Shown piece after piece: positions 25,243 to 35,300 of a stretch of DNA of 64,000 bases; the first letter of the stretch is position 1, and every line of letters begins with the position of its first letter. The DNA comes from Caprimulgus europaeus. Taxonomy: Eukaryota > Chordata > Aves > Caprimulgiformes > Caprimulgidae. A program made the position numbers and the translations under genes. The notes below the pieces were generated by a model. The model was not told the origin of the DNA, did not search any database, and worked only from the letters and a program-made list of their open reading frames with translations. The DNA lies in assembly GCA_907165065.1 (NCBI GenBank), contig OU015529.1, positions 12,344,554 to 12,408,553 on the forward strand, given 5' to 3'.

Positions 25243-26157
25243 ACAATACATCTTACAACAATAATAGGTCATTTAATGGGACCAGTCCTCTGATTTGAGT
25301 TCTGCTTTTTTGATGGTTTGGTTTCTAGCATCCTTTTCAAGAGATTAAGATTTTAAAGGTCTCCGAAAGCTAATCCTTTTGAAGACATGCTGAGTGGGAA
25401 TCCCAAAGCATTGATCCTCAGGTTTACCTGTTTGGAGCAGTTTTTCTTTACTCTCACAGAAATGCCTGTGGTTAAGGTTCTGACACACTGGGGACTGTTT
25501 CTTCTCTTAGATTCCCCTAGAGTTGTTCAACTCTGAAACTTGTTTTTACAAACTCCACTTTGACTGGAGTTCCTCTGGAAGATATTTTGATATTTATGAA
25601 GCAGTTAGGACTGATATGAAATCTACTGAAGACAAGGAAAATATTTTATATTTATTATCCACTGACTTTGTACCAGCCCCTTTGAGAGGGACATATGACA
25701 ACTTATTGGTGTGTAAATTAAAATTACAGGATTGTCAGGAATATATTTTTTTGTATCTCATGTAAAAGGTCCTAGCTCAATTTGTTGAGCTAGGGGAGAG
25801 CAATCTTGGTCAACTTGGAGATGTATTGTGGGTACTGTGGTCCAACCTCATTCTCCTGACAGACCTACAGAAGAAAATAATTCTTACCCTCACACTTGTG
25901 ACAAGTCTGTGCTGTTTGTCAGAGTTCATTTTAAAAAGAAAACCAGAAATAAAAATAAAAAACCTCCTTGCATGAGGGTGAAAACATGATAAATAGCTCA
26001 AAAAGCTACTGTTCTAACTGAATAGGAGTTTGGTCACATGGTCTGAGAGAAGGGGAGATGAAAGTGAAATCGGCTGTTGTTGTGGAGAGCTCAGTTTCAC
26101 AAAAATGGCTGGGTTTGGAGTTTTTCAGCTTCTCTAATGGTTGGTAACCCCGTTCAC
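25243..26157. other. Non-coding unique DNA with a perfect hairpin
   Basis: No gene seen. The notable element is the 24-base perfect hairpin at 25771-25794, listed separately. A frame of 80 codons at 25523-25765 resembles no known protein. Confidence 0.55.
25771..25794. repeat. Perfect 10-bp stem, 4-base loop hairpin
   Basis: CCTAGCTCAA at 25771-25780 is the exact reverse complement of TTGAGCTAGG at 25785-25794, with loop TTTG. A further T-G pair could extend it by one in RNA. It is unrelated to neighbouring repeats. It could fold as a stem-loop in a transcript or act as a palindromic binding site; neither is shown. Confidence 0.85.
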
Positions 26158-26221
26158 AGCAGGGGGATTGGAACTAGATGATCTTTAAGGTCCCTTTCAA
26201 CCGAAACCATTCTATGATTCC
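26158..26221 (+). mobile_element. CR1 LINE 3' tail fragment
   Basis: Only the terminal CR1 segment is present: a GATTGGAACTAGATGATC-like stretch, then AAGGTCCCTTTCAACC, AAACC and an ATTCTATGATTCC end. This order is the standard 3' terminus of bird CR1 elements, and CR1 insertions are usually severely 5'-truncated. It contains no coding sequence. Confidence 0.85.
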
Positions 26222-26865
26222 CTGAACTAAAGGGAGAAGTGACATTTCCTCACTCTCTATGGTTGAAGGACCTCCACTGGCCTTTGCCCTCATGTCAGTA
26301 GCTTCAATTAATTCTGTTTCCTTTACCCACCTGGCTCCATCCTTTTCCCTCCTGGAAACCAGAGACTGGAAGAGCGGCACTTGGATGTGCTCTTTGTCCC
26401 AGCACTGAGACAAAGTCCAGTGAAGGAGAATGCCAGAAGGTGAATCTGGGGCAAGCCAAAGCCATACTACAAAATGTGCTAGCCTTAGGCAGTGCTGTCA
26501 GTTTGTTGAGACTGAAAAAACTGCTATATCTCAGGTGAGTTGTACCACTTTTCTATGCATCTCCACTTTGCATTTACTACTCGTGTGCTTGGTCTATACT
26601 AATTATCTGCTTTTCAGAGACTGTTATTGTGAATGTTCTGTGGTGAACACAACAGTTCTGTGCAGTCCTTCTCTGACATATGATGTTATTTGAAATAAGA
26701 TATAGTAAAGTTATTAATAGAAATGAAAGACAGTATTTCAAAGACTGTTGTGATTCATAATAATGGTATGATTAATAGTAAAAGTGACAGTCACATCAAT
26801 AAGAGTAGTAATGGAAGAAAATAAGTAGAAAAGAGAAACCTCTCCCAGGACTCAAATACTCTCTG
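26222..26865. other. Non-coding DNA between CR1 fragments
   Basis: No gene or repeat recognised. The sequence is AT-rich, particularly 26690-26830. Confidence 0.5.
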
Positions 26866-27345
26866 CTGTAACACATAAATGACAGGAAGAGCCATACTGA
26901 CTGAGGCCAGTAACTACTTAGACCTCTATCCTGCTTTTGGTAGGAGTTAGTAGCATACATATCTGAATATATGTATAAGGAAGTGCTTAAGGGTAGAAAA
27001 AACCATGCAATGCTTTTCTTGTACATGTTTCCAGACTCAGTGACTTGTGGTTTGGGAGTTTCCTGAGCCAGAGACGGCATCTTTGTATTTAATAATCCTT
27101 TATAGGTTTTTAGTCTCTAAATTTGAAGCTATGTAACATTTTAGCATGTTCAGTAGCCTGCAGAAAGGAGTTCCACAGTTTAAGTACAAGCTCTGTGATG
27201 AAGAGACGTGGCTGCTCTTCACCCATTGCCTGGGAATTTCATGTAATGTTCTCTAATTCTTGCATTAGGAGAAGCAGAAACTAATTATTCTTTATTTTGC
27301 CTTCCGTGTTTTTGAAAGAATTTCCTTCACTCTGGAAATCCTAAA
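26866..27345 (-). mobile_element. Ancient CR1/L3-like LINE 3' end, minus strand
   Basis: Read on the minus strand, this stretch follows the C-terminal and 3'UTR layout of an old amniote CR1 group. It has a block around 27150-27200 equivalent to the ACTGTGGAACTCCTT segment of ORF2, and then a 3'UTR ending in a CAGTCAGTATGGCTCTTCCT-like stretch (26881-26900), matching the usual 'AGTATGGCCATTCTTATG' end. Intervening sequence is heavily diverged with indels and stops, so no protein remains. It lies about 500 bp from a related fragment in the opposite orientation. Assignment rests on remembered consensus blocks rather than an alignment. Confidence 0.7.
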
Positions 27346-27842
27346 GCATGCATTTTTTGAGCACTGACTGTTTGAGGTTGACAAGAAATCACTAAGGAAA
27401 TAATATTTAAAATAATACATTTTTGCCATATCAACCAAGTAAGGCTCCTTCCTCCAAATTTTCTATCTCAGAATCAGTGAATTATAACTAGATTGTGCTA
27501 ACAAAAGTAAAAATAAATAAATAGATCAATAACAATAAATCTTCCTCCACCACCATTCTCTGCTTCTGTGCTGCACATCCAGTTTTCAGCAGCTGTTATT
27601 ATCTTATCCTGCTCTCTGAAATGCAATTGATACATTCTGCTGTAATTTTGTACAGTTGCAGCTCTGGGTTTTTTTTTTGTTTATTAGGCTAGTGGTAACT
27701 TTGGGCTGCAAAAAAAAAAAAAAAAAGCAAGTTAACTAATATTGTGCTTCTAAAAGACTAGCTCTTATTAAACAAAAAAGCTGTTATGTAAATCAGCACT
27801 GCAGTCTTGTCTTGGTGTTGAATAAGGTACTGGTCATTCCCT
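27346..27842. other. Non-coding DNA with T10 and A17 homopolymers
   Basis: No gene. T10 at 27669-27678 and A17 at 27710-27726 lie 31 bases apart and could pair. The stretch separates two inverted ancient CR1 fragments. Confidence 0.55.
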
Positions 27843-28290
27843 TTCAAAAAGGATATGGCTGACTTAAGAGGGGATTCAGAAAAGGCTGAGCAAAATAAAA
27901 AGCACTAGAGAAGACTCCTCTGTGAAGAGTCATGAGAAGAATGTGATAGCTTAGAAAAGAGATGAATAAGAGAAGCCAAGATAAAAGATCAAATATTGTA
28001 TCATCTAGAAAAGATAGATAAGATTCTCTTACAGTATGGCCATTCAATTCAATTAGAAGGTGGGAAATTCAAAACTTATTGAAAGAAATACTTTTTGCAC
28101 AGCATGTAATTAGACTTTTGAACTCATTGCCACAGGAAATTGCTGAAGTCTAGACAATATGAAGCCTCAAGAAATAGATTGGCCACTTATATGAAAAATA
28201 AAAATGACAGTGCTGAATGTTAAATAACATTAGTGAAGAGATATTACTCCTGGTGATTCATATCTTAAGCCAATCTTTCATGCCATATTT
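27843..28290 (+). mobile_element. Ancient CR1/L3-like LINE fragment, plus strand
   Basis: The plus strand resembles the last third of CR1 ORF2 plus the start of its 3'UTR. There is an AAAAGGATATGGC block at the left, a GGGAAATTCAAAAC block at about 28062, TTTTTGCACAGCATGTAATTAG at about 28091 and TTTGAACTCATTGCCACAGG near 28115 (equivalent to the conserved WN.LP region of ORF2). Near the right edge is ATCTTAAGCCAATCT, as in the 3'UTR of old reptile/bird CR1. Many substitutions and stops show it is long dead. Confidence 0.75.
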
Positions 28291-30881
28291 TTCTGCATGA
28301 GGATGAGATCTAGCTTGGATAAAGAGGGGAAGATCGTCACATATATATTTGCTGTTTGCTCTTACACCTTCCTGTCTTTGGTTTGTCACTATGTTGTTAG
28401 ACACTGAACCAGATTTTTGGTATTACCTCAGTTTGGCAATGTGTCTGCCTTTACTCAGGAAGGGAAAGATGGGAGAAAGAGGACAAGAGGGGGCTTTTGG
28501 GCAAGATGGTAGTGTGACTGCCAGCCATCAAATGTGCTCTTCACCAGAGCCTCAACTGGAGGCTGCTGCTGCCTTTTACACATAGTTAGATGTTGAGGCA
28601 CTGATCCTCGCATGCAGGGAGTAAAACTAGGAGGCCATCCCCAGCCAAACCTGTGTTACTGAAACAAAGAATGGCTGGAGATGCTATTAGAAAAGCTGGA
28701 AAGGGCTGGACACAGAAGTATATGGGTGTAGACTGAATGTCCTTACATATATTTGAGCATGTTTTTTGTTGTCCATGCCATAGCTGTATGAGGTAGCTTT
28801 CCCTCACTGTGCTGCCACTGAGATGTATGGCTCGAGTCTTTCAAGAGCAACTCAAGGAGCACTGTAATGTATCTTCAGCTCAGTCAGTGGACCTATGCTG
28901 GTAGTGTGCCACCAGATTATGTTGTCCCACCTTTTTCTTCCTGAAAGATGCTGAATTCACCCATGTGTGACCAGCAGTGCAATGGCCACTTGCTTATCTG
29001 GTGTGCAAATCCCTCTTCTTTCTTTCTATTCCCAGGAAGTCTTTTGAGCTGCTCCTGATTCATGAATGCTTCTGAATTCATGACTATCATGTGGGAGACA
29101 TAGACATAGCGGCTCTGATCTGACTGTCCAGTGTATAATTTCAGACACATTTCTTATGCAATGTTTTGATTTCCAGTATAGCAGAGTTCCCAAACATTTT
29201 GTGAGAAGTCTATAAGAATCAGGAAAATATTAAAGGATCAGCTTCATTTTTAATGTATCTAAATCTAGTCCACTTCAGCATTGACAAATTTCTCTTAAGC
29301 AAGCACTGATATAGGTCTCCAACTTTAAGTACATGTTTATAATCCACTGAAGTGGATTGAGATCAATAGGTTTGAGGAATGTGCTTAAAATGAAGAGTAT
29401 ACTTGAGTGCTTGTAGAGTCAAGGCCCTGCTAAAGAGCTCATCAAAGGTTTTCCTAGATGCAAAGTTGCACTGATGTAAATTTGAAAGTGATTTGAAATT
29501 GATTGGATTAAACTCAACTGAAAGTTTGGTAAGTGCATTTGATAAAAAGGTATGTTTGATGGTTGAGATACAATTTTTGCTAAAGCTAGTTAAAGACACT
29601 ACCACTCTCCCAGGCCTCCTTGCCCCTATCCTGAAGATAACTGCCCCAGGACAGAGAGGTAAAACATACATGTCTCTGCCCCTCTGCTACTGTGTTTTAC
29701 AGACTCCTAGATTAAACTGTCTAGTAAAGTGATTTTACTCTAAAATCTCAATTTTGGAACAAAAACAATTGAGAGAGGTGTCTTAAGTTTCCTTTTGGTC
29801 TTCCTGAATTAGCGATCAGGAACCTCTGGCAATGGGACAGGCAAACAGCCAGGGAGTCAAAGCACCTCCATCTGCTCCTGCTGTTTGTATCAGTGTGTTA
29901 GAGATGGTAACTAATGGAAACTAATCACTCAGTCTGGAGTGTCTTCATGCAGAAGTGTTTAAGGAAGGCTTGCGTCAGTTTAACAGGATCAGCAGTCTGT
30001 AATCACCCAAACTTTCACCTGCAAGACTGAGCTGGGGATGGGAAGTCCATCCCCAGTTTAATATGCCTTATCCAGTGAAAGTTTGTTAGCCAAACTGCAA
30101 AATTGTGTGCATGCTCTCAGCTCACAGCAATCATGGTATAAATTGTATTAAATCCATGGTTCACTGGAGGGCCATGTAATGGGAGCACACTCCCAAAGTT
30201 TAATGAAAAACTCATGAAGCCTTTAACCCCCTGCCTGCCTGCACACAGAGTGCAAGTGCCTTTAACACGCCTCTGAATAGGCACCGCACTTACAGTACAT
30301 TGCTGATGTCAAAAGAGGTGTCAGAAATTAATGTGGTTCTACAAATCCATACCTTGGATATTTGTGGCTGCAATGACTTTCTAGTCTATGTAAAGTATAA
30401 ATCTCTATCATTCACTGTATTTCGGTCCTTATTCCTATTCTCATGCATTTTCTCCTCCTTTTAAAACTTTTATACAAATGAAAAGCCATCATTAAAAATC
30501 TGCTGGTATGCATTCTCCCTCTTGTAGCTCTTGGCAACAGAGTCTTGTTCAAGTAGAGTTACTTTTATTAAACCTTTGATTCTGGGAGAAAATAAGAACT
30601 TTTTTTTTTTTTTCATTATTGCCTGCATGGGATCATCACATATTTGAGTTCAATCCATTGCCCAGGAAACTTTTACACAGATGGTCAATAGTTCATGCAA
30701 GAAGGCAGCAGACCATGTAAACAAGCCTTTGGATTCAGTCATTATTATTACCAGAATAGCTTAGTAATAAAACCAAACCCTTTGAGAAATTGCTGATTGC
30801 TATTACTAGCATTCAAGCCTAGGATTGTTTAAATAACCTGGAATATGTTGGATTGCTGGAAATTTTATTTCTGTTTAAGTT
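28291..30881. other. Non-coding unique DNA; possible conserved element near 30 kb
   Basis: No gene. The subregion 29960-30340 is free of recognisable repeats, of mixed composition, and contains a perfect 10-bp-stem hairpin at 30032-30056; its look is that of a candidate conserved non-coding element, which only alignment could show. A T14 run lies at 30600-30613. Confidence 0.45.
30032..30056. repeat. Perfect 10-bp stem, 5-base loop hairpin
   Basis: CTGGGGATGG at 30032-30041 pairs exactly with CCATCCCCAG at 30047-30056 around GAAGT. In RNA the stem could lengthen by G-U and A-U pairs on the outside. It is GC-rich against an AT-rich background. It is too short to be a typical microRNA precursor. 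Confidence 0.85.
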
Positions 30882-30992
30882 TGTATATACACACATATAT
30901 GTATACACACATGTATGTATACACGCATGTATTTGTGTATGTATATATATATACACACACGTATATCTATGTGTGTTTGTGTGTGTATACAT
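30882..30992 (+). repeat. Compound TA/CA/TG microsatellite
   Basis: Alternating purine-pyrimidine sequence of GTATATACACACATATATG style, switching between CA-rich and TG-rich halves. The open frames crossing it (translated as repetitive I, Y, H, C) are artefacts of the simple sequence. Long alternating tracts are length-variable and can adopt Z-DNA or cruciform forms. Confidence 0.9.
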
Positions 30993-31622
30993 ACAATCGT
31001 AAAAGATTGCTGTCTACTTAAAGTTATCCACGTCAGTGACAAGCTTGAGATGCCCCACTGTTTACTTCCCCCTTTTTTTAACTTGTCATGTGGAGAAAGA
31101 GGAAAATACATAACTGCAGACACTCTTTGGCTCTCTAAAGGTTCAGGAACCACACTAGAAACTTCTGAGTTCCCCTGAAATCATGCTTGCACACTGCCTG
31201 AGGAGAAACCACCCATTAGACTGCATGCGTGTATCTCTTATTATCAGACCTGAGCGTGTGCACTGCCCACTGCAAGACCATTGGAGGTGAGCTGTGGGTA
31301 CTGGAGGTTGCTAGCTGGCATGTTTTTGGCAATCCAGAGGTAGTACTTCTGTATATACTGTGAAGTCAAACCTCATTTCAGGGGTTTGTGGATACAAAGA
31401 GCTTCCAAGAAATCCAGAAATGAACTGGATGCATTTATAAAGCAGAAATGCACTGTGGGGAACTTATCACAAAGACCTCCATTCTCACCATGGAAAGCCC
31501 TGATTCACAGATTATTGGATCAGGAAGAGCATTTCTTGGGGGATATAACTTCTGCTTGCCTTCTCATTTAGTCATCTGCTGTTGGCTGAAGCTGGGCACA
31601 GCACACCACGCTAAAAGGTCTT
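30993..31622. other. Non-coding DNA upstream of a CR1 fragment
   Basis: No gene or repeat recognised. Open frames around 31386-31630 have no family resemblance. The left boundary of the adjoining CR1 is diffuse and could lie anywhere in 31600-31640. Confidence 0.5.
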
Positions 31623-32312
31623 TTGTTTGATCCAATGAGATTTCTTGCACTTGGGTCAAAACAACCACATGCAAAGCTACAGGCCTCAGGAAGAGTGGCT
31701 GGAAAGCTGCCCAGCAGTAAAGAACCTGGGATGTTGGTTGATAGCAAGTTGAACATGAGCCAGCAGTGTGCCCAGGTGAGCAAGACAGCCAATAGCAACC
31801 TGGCTTGTACTGGAAATAGTGTGGCCTGCAGGACTAAGGCAGTGATTATCCTCCTGTACTTGGCACTGGTGAAGCTGTACCTCAAGTACTGTGTTCAGTT
31901 TTGGTGTCCACACTACAAGAAAGACATTGAGGCACTGGAGCATGTCCAAAGAAGAACAATGAGGCTGGTGAAGGGCCTGGAGAACAAGTCTTATGAGGAG
32001 CAGCTGAGGGAACTGGGGTTGTTTAACCTCCAGGAAAGGAGTCTGAGGGGAGACTTTATTGTTCCCTAAAATTACCTGAAAGGACATTGTAATGAGGTTG
32101 ATCTCAGTCTCTTCTTCCAAGTAACAAGCCACAGTACAAGAGGAAATGACCTCAAGTTGTGCCAGGGGAGGTTTTGGTTGGGTAGTAGGAAAAATTTATT
32201 CATTGAAAGGGTTGTCAAGCATTGGAACAGGCTTCCCAGGGAAGTGCTTGAGTCACCATCCCAGGAGGTACTTAAAAGATATGTAAATGTGGTGTTTAGG
32301 GACATGGTTTAG
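31623..32312 (+). pseudogene. CR1 ORF2 C-terminal remnant, one in-frame stop
   Basis: The reading frame begins near 31623 without a real start and covers the region after the reverse transcriptase palm. The conserved CR1 blocks are visible in order: VDSKLNMSQQCA, then LKYCVQFWCPHYKKDIEALE, HVQRRTMRLVKGLE, SYEEQLRELGLFNLQERSL and RGD. A TAA at 32067-32069 interrupts the frame, probably by substitution in the tyrosine codon of the usual YNYLK segment. The same frame continues in phase (TRGNDLKL, then VVKHWNRLPREV) to a TAG at 32310-32312. The catalytic domains are absent, so it cannot encode an active enzyme. In intact CR1, ORF2 encodes an endonuclease and reverse transcriptase that act in target-primed integration. 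Confidence 0.88.
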
Positions 32313-32398
32313 TGGTGGATTTGGTTGTGCTAGGTTTACGGTTGGACTTGATCTTAAAGGTCTTTTCCAACCAAAATCATTTATGATCCTGTGATTTT
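31623..32398 (+). mobile_element. 5'-truncated CR1 LINE
   Basis: The element contains the C-terminal part of ORF2 and a short 3'UTR. The UTR has the CR1 signature GGTTGGACTTGATCTTAAAG, then a TTTTCCAACC block and an ATTTATGATCCTGTGATT octamer-like end. Everything upstream of the ORF2 C-terminal region is missing, as is normal for CR1 retrotransposition. The number of substitutions suggests moderate age; it is less diverged than the 26.9-28.3 kb fragments. Confidence 0.93.
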
Positions 32399-35300
32399 CT
32401 TATGCATAAACAAACACTGGAGAAAACTAGGAGGGCTGGCTCTGCTCCTAGTGTACTGTAGTTAACATTGAATAAACATTGATCAGCCCCAGCTGAGAGC
32501 AAGTGCTAGTACTAATTTAATGTCCTACAGCTATGGAAGAAGTTGGTAGGTTTGTATTTCTCTGCAAGTCACAGTCATCCTGTATCCTAAAACACTTTGC
32601 ATCTGCTGTGGCATTTCAGCTATGTGCTACTTGTGTGTGTCATGTTTCTGAAAGGTGAAGGGCTATAAGGAAGTGGGTAGAAGGGGGAAGTTGCATCTTC
32701 ATCCTTCTAGTGATGATTAAATCAATAGTTGTCTCCGTGTGTGAAATCATAGTTGTCTCATTAAAAACTGAATTATAGCTTGCATGTTCTGCTGCTGCCG
32801 TTCCTTCACTGGTTTTGGGGCAATGTTCTCAAACGGTGCATAGTGGGTCAGTCCTTTTGTCCAAGCAACACAAATCTTTTCCCATTTATCCCTGCAATAT
32901 CCCCTTCCACGCATAATGTGCCAAGGGCAGTGTTAAAAATCTATATTTGCCAAGAAAAGAAAGAGTACTAACATTTAGAAAAGTGGGAGGATGAATCTTC
33001 ACTGAAGATACAAAGTTGACAAAGACACTTGCAGTGACCTGGGCATAGGTCAAGTTGACCTATGTGAGAACAGAGTGAAAAGAATGAAAGAAAAACAAGT
33101 TAGAGGAAAAGGCAGCACTAAAAATATGAGCAGTAGTCATTAGCTGCAGTACTCTCAGTTCCTAAAGTGCCTGAGCAATACTTTGCCTTTCTTTGCCTCC
33201 TGTGATAGGATGTAAAAGGACAGGAGAGAATTAGCCTGTGCACTAGTCTTGCAGTAAACAGAATAGTTCTGTTTTCCTGAACGAGAAAACTGAGCCATGG
33301 GTCAGGAAAATGTGCTGTCATGGGATGTGTGATAGAGAGTGTCTGGGGAAAGAACAAAGATCTTATGAGCCTGTGACTCTGTTCGGTTGATTACCATTAT
33401 GATGCCTTTTTTCTCTCTGACCACAACACTTTGGATGGAGATCATGGTCTACTTTTTTATGTCATTACAGGAGCTCTGCATACAGATACATAGGACAAGA
33501 GGCAGAGTTAAAAAAAGAATCCAACAATTTATGTCCTTCATCACCTAGCAGCCTTTGTAACTCTTGGCTTTATGTATTCCAGGACGTCACACTTTTTATT
33601 GGGGACCATAAAAGAGAATTTGGATGAACTGCAAAGTAGATGCAAGAATATGATATTTCCTTAATTTTTACATTTGTCATGTACAAGATGACAGTTGCAC
33701 AAAGCGTAGAATGGGGGAAGGAATTTCTCACTGTGTGATTTGGTTATGCTCATGGGGATTTTTCTTGCTCTGCAGAGATATGGCAAGGGATCAACAGTTA
33801 GGATACATAGGAATGTCATACTCAATTAATTTCCTGAAATTACACTCTGAAGTTGTGTTTAGAAAGCGAATTAATATTGGTGAAAAGCACTGATATCCTT
33901 GGATAAAGGGCAACAGAGAAGAACACATTGTTATTATTAATCTGTTATAGAAATCCTCTCTTTGGCTTTGACTGAATTATTGCAGTGAGTTTCCTTGGTG
34001 ATGTGACGTAGGATTTACTGGAGTGCTTGTGCTGTATATTTGAAAATGACACTACCTTTATTAAACAATCTATGGGACTCTTGACTCTTTTCTATGCTGC
34101 AAACCAGCTTTGACAGTGACTCTTATCAAGGGTCCTGAGTCAGTAAAGTGGAGGCCGGTCAGATATCCATTATGAAACATCTAAGTTAAGGGAAGGCTGA
34201 GGACAAAAACTACATGCCTTGCTTAAGGTAAATGCAGGTGGATAATGAATGTGGCTGAAGTTTCAATTAACCTCTCATTAAATTGCTGCCCATTGATAAC
34301 AAAGGAAAGAGTGAAATTGCTTGTCATCTTATCACTTTCTCCCTCAAACTAAGAACATAAGGTTTGGAATGAAGAGACCTCTACATAAGTCATCAGTTTA
34401 GAGCCGGCTTTGTTGGCACCACCTGAAAGCTGTCACTGATGGCTGTTCATTTATCTGAGGAAAATGAGTTAATGGTTCTAGTTTCATTTTTTAGACAGGT
34501 GTCTGCATCATAAGGAATCTCATCTCAATCAGTGCTAATTGCTGCTCCTGACAGCAGCCTCCCAAGGGAGTCTTTAGGGAGCAAGCAGGGTGTGGAGGTC
34601 AGATCTGATGGGTTCACACACCTTGGGATGAGTAACAGGGCTTGCCTTTCAAAAGCTGGCAGTGTTCTATTAAATACGATGAGTACTGGAGACTAATATT
34701 GTGATTTGAATTTTTCTTGTGCCTGAGATGTTAGAGTGCTTAGATTAAAGGTGTTTGGCTTGTTAAGTGTTAGTGTGAATTATTAAGGCACTTTTTCAAT
34801 GGTGCTCTGTTCTGGTGCAGCAGGGTGGTAATGTGCCTCATGGCTGAACTCCATCCTACGGCAACGCTGGTTTTAGCACCTCGAGTGTAGCATGACCCCT
34901 ATGTCTGGAGTGACTGTAATGCAGCAGCTTTGCTTTTTGATAGTAGGTTTTACTGGTGTTGCATCTATGGTAACCTAGGGGGTCTGATGAAGGAGCTACA
35001 TGACTTGTGTTCTCCAAGTATATGCTGATCTCAAAAAAGAAATTATGTCTTCATAAGAATATAATCACTCCCTTGTCAAATTAAATTGAGTAAATTTTCT
35101 TCTCTTAAATTGAGTTTGATTTTTGTAATGACTGCTTAGTCCAACAAATATTGGTATAATGGGAATATAGATACACTTTGATTGAATGTGGATCCTCTCC
35201 TGGCTACCCCAACCTGATTACATATCCCAGTGGATCCTAAATAGGAAGGTCTAGTTTCCTTAAATCAAAATAGTTGTTTCTTTGTGACACCATTAAGAAA

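Noticed and set aside
30875..31178. Open frames rich in I, Y, C, H on both strands
   Set aside because: Translation of the TA/CA/TG microsatellite.
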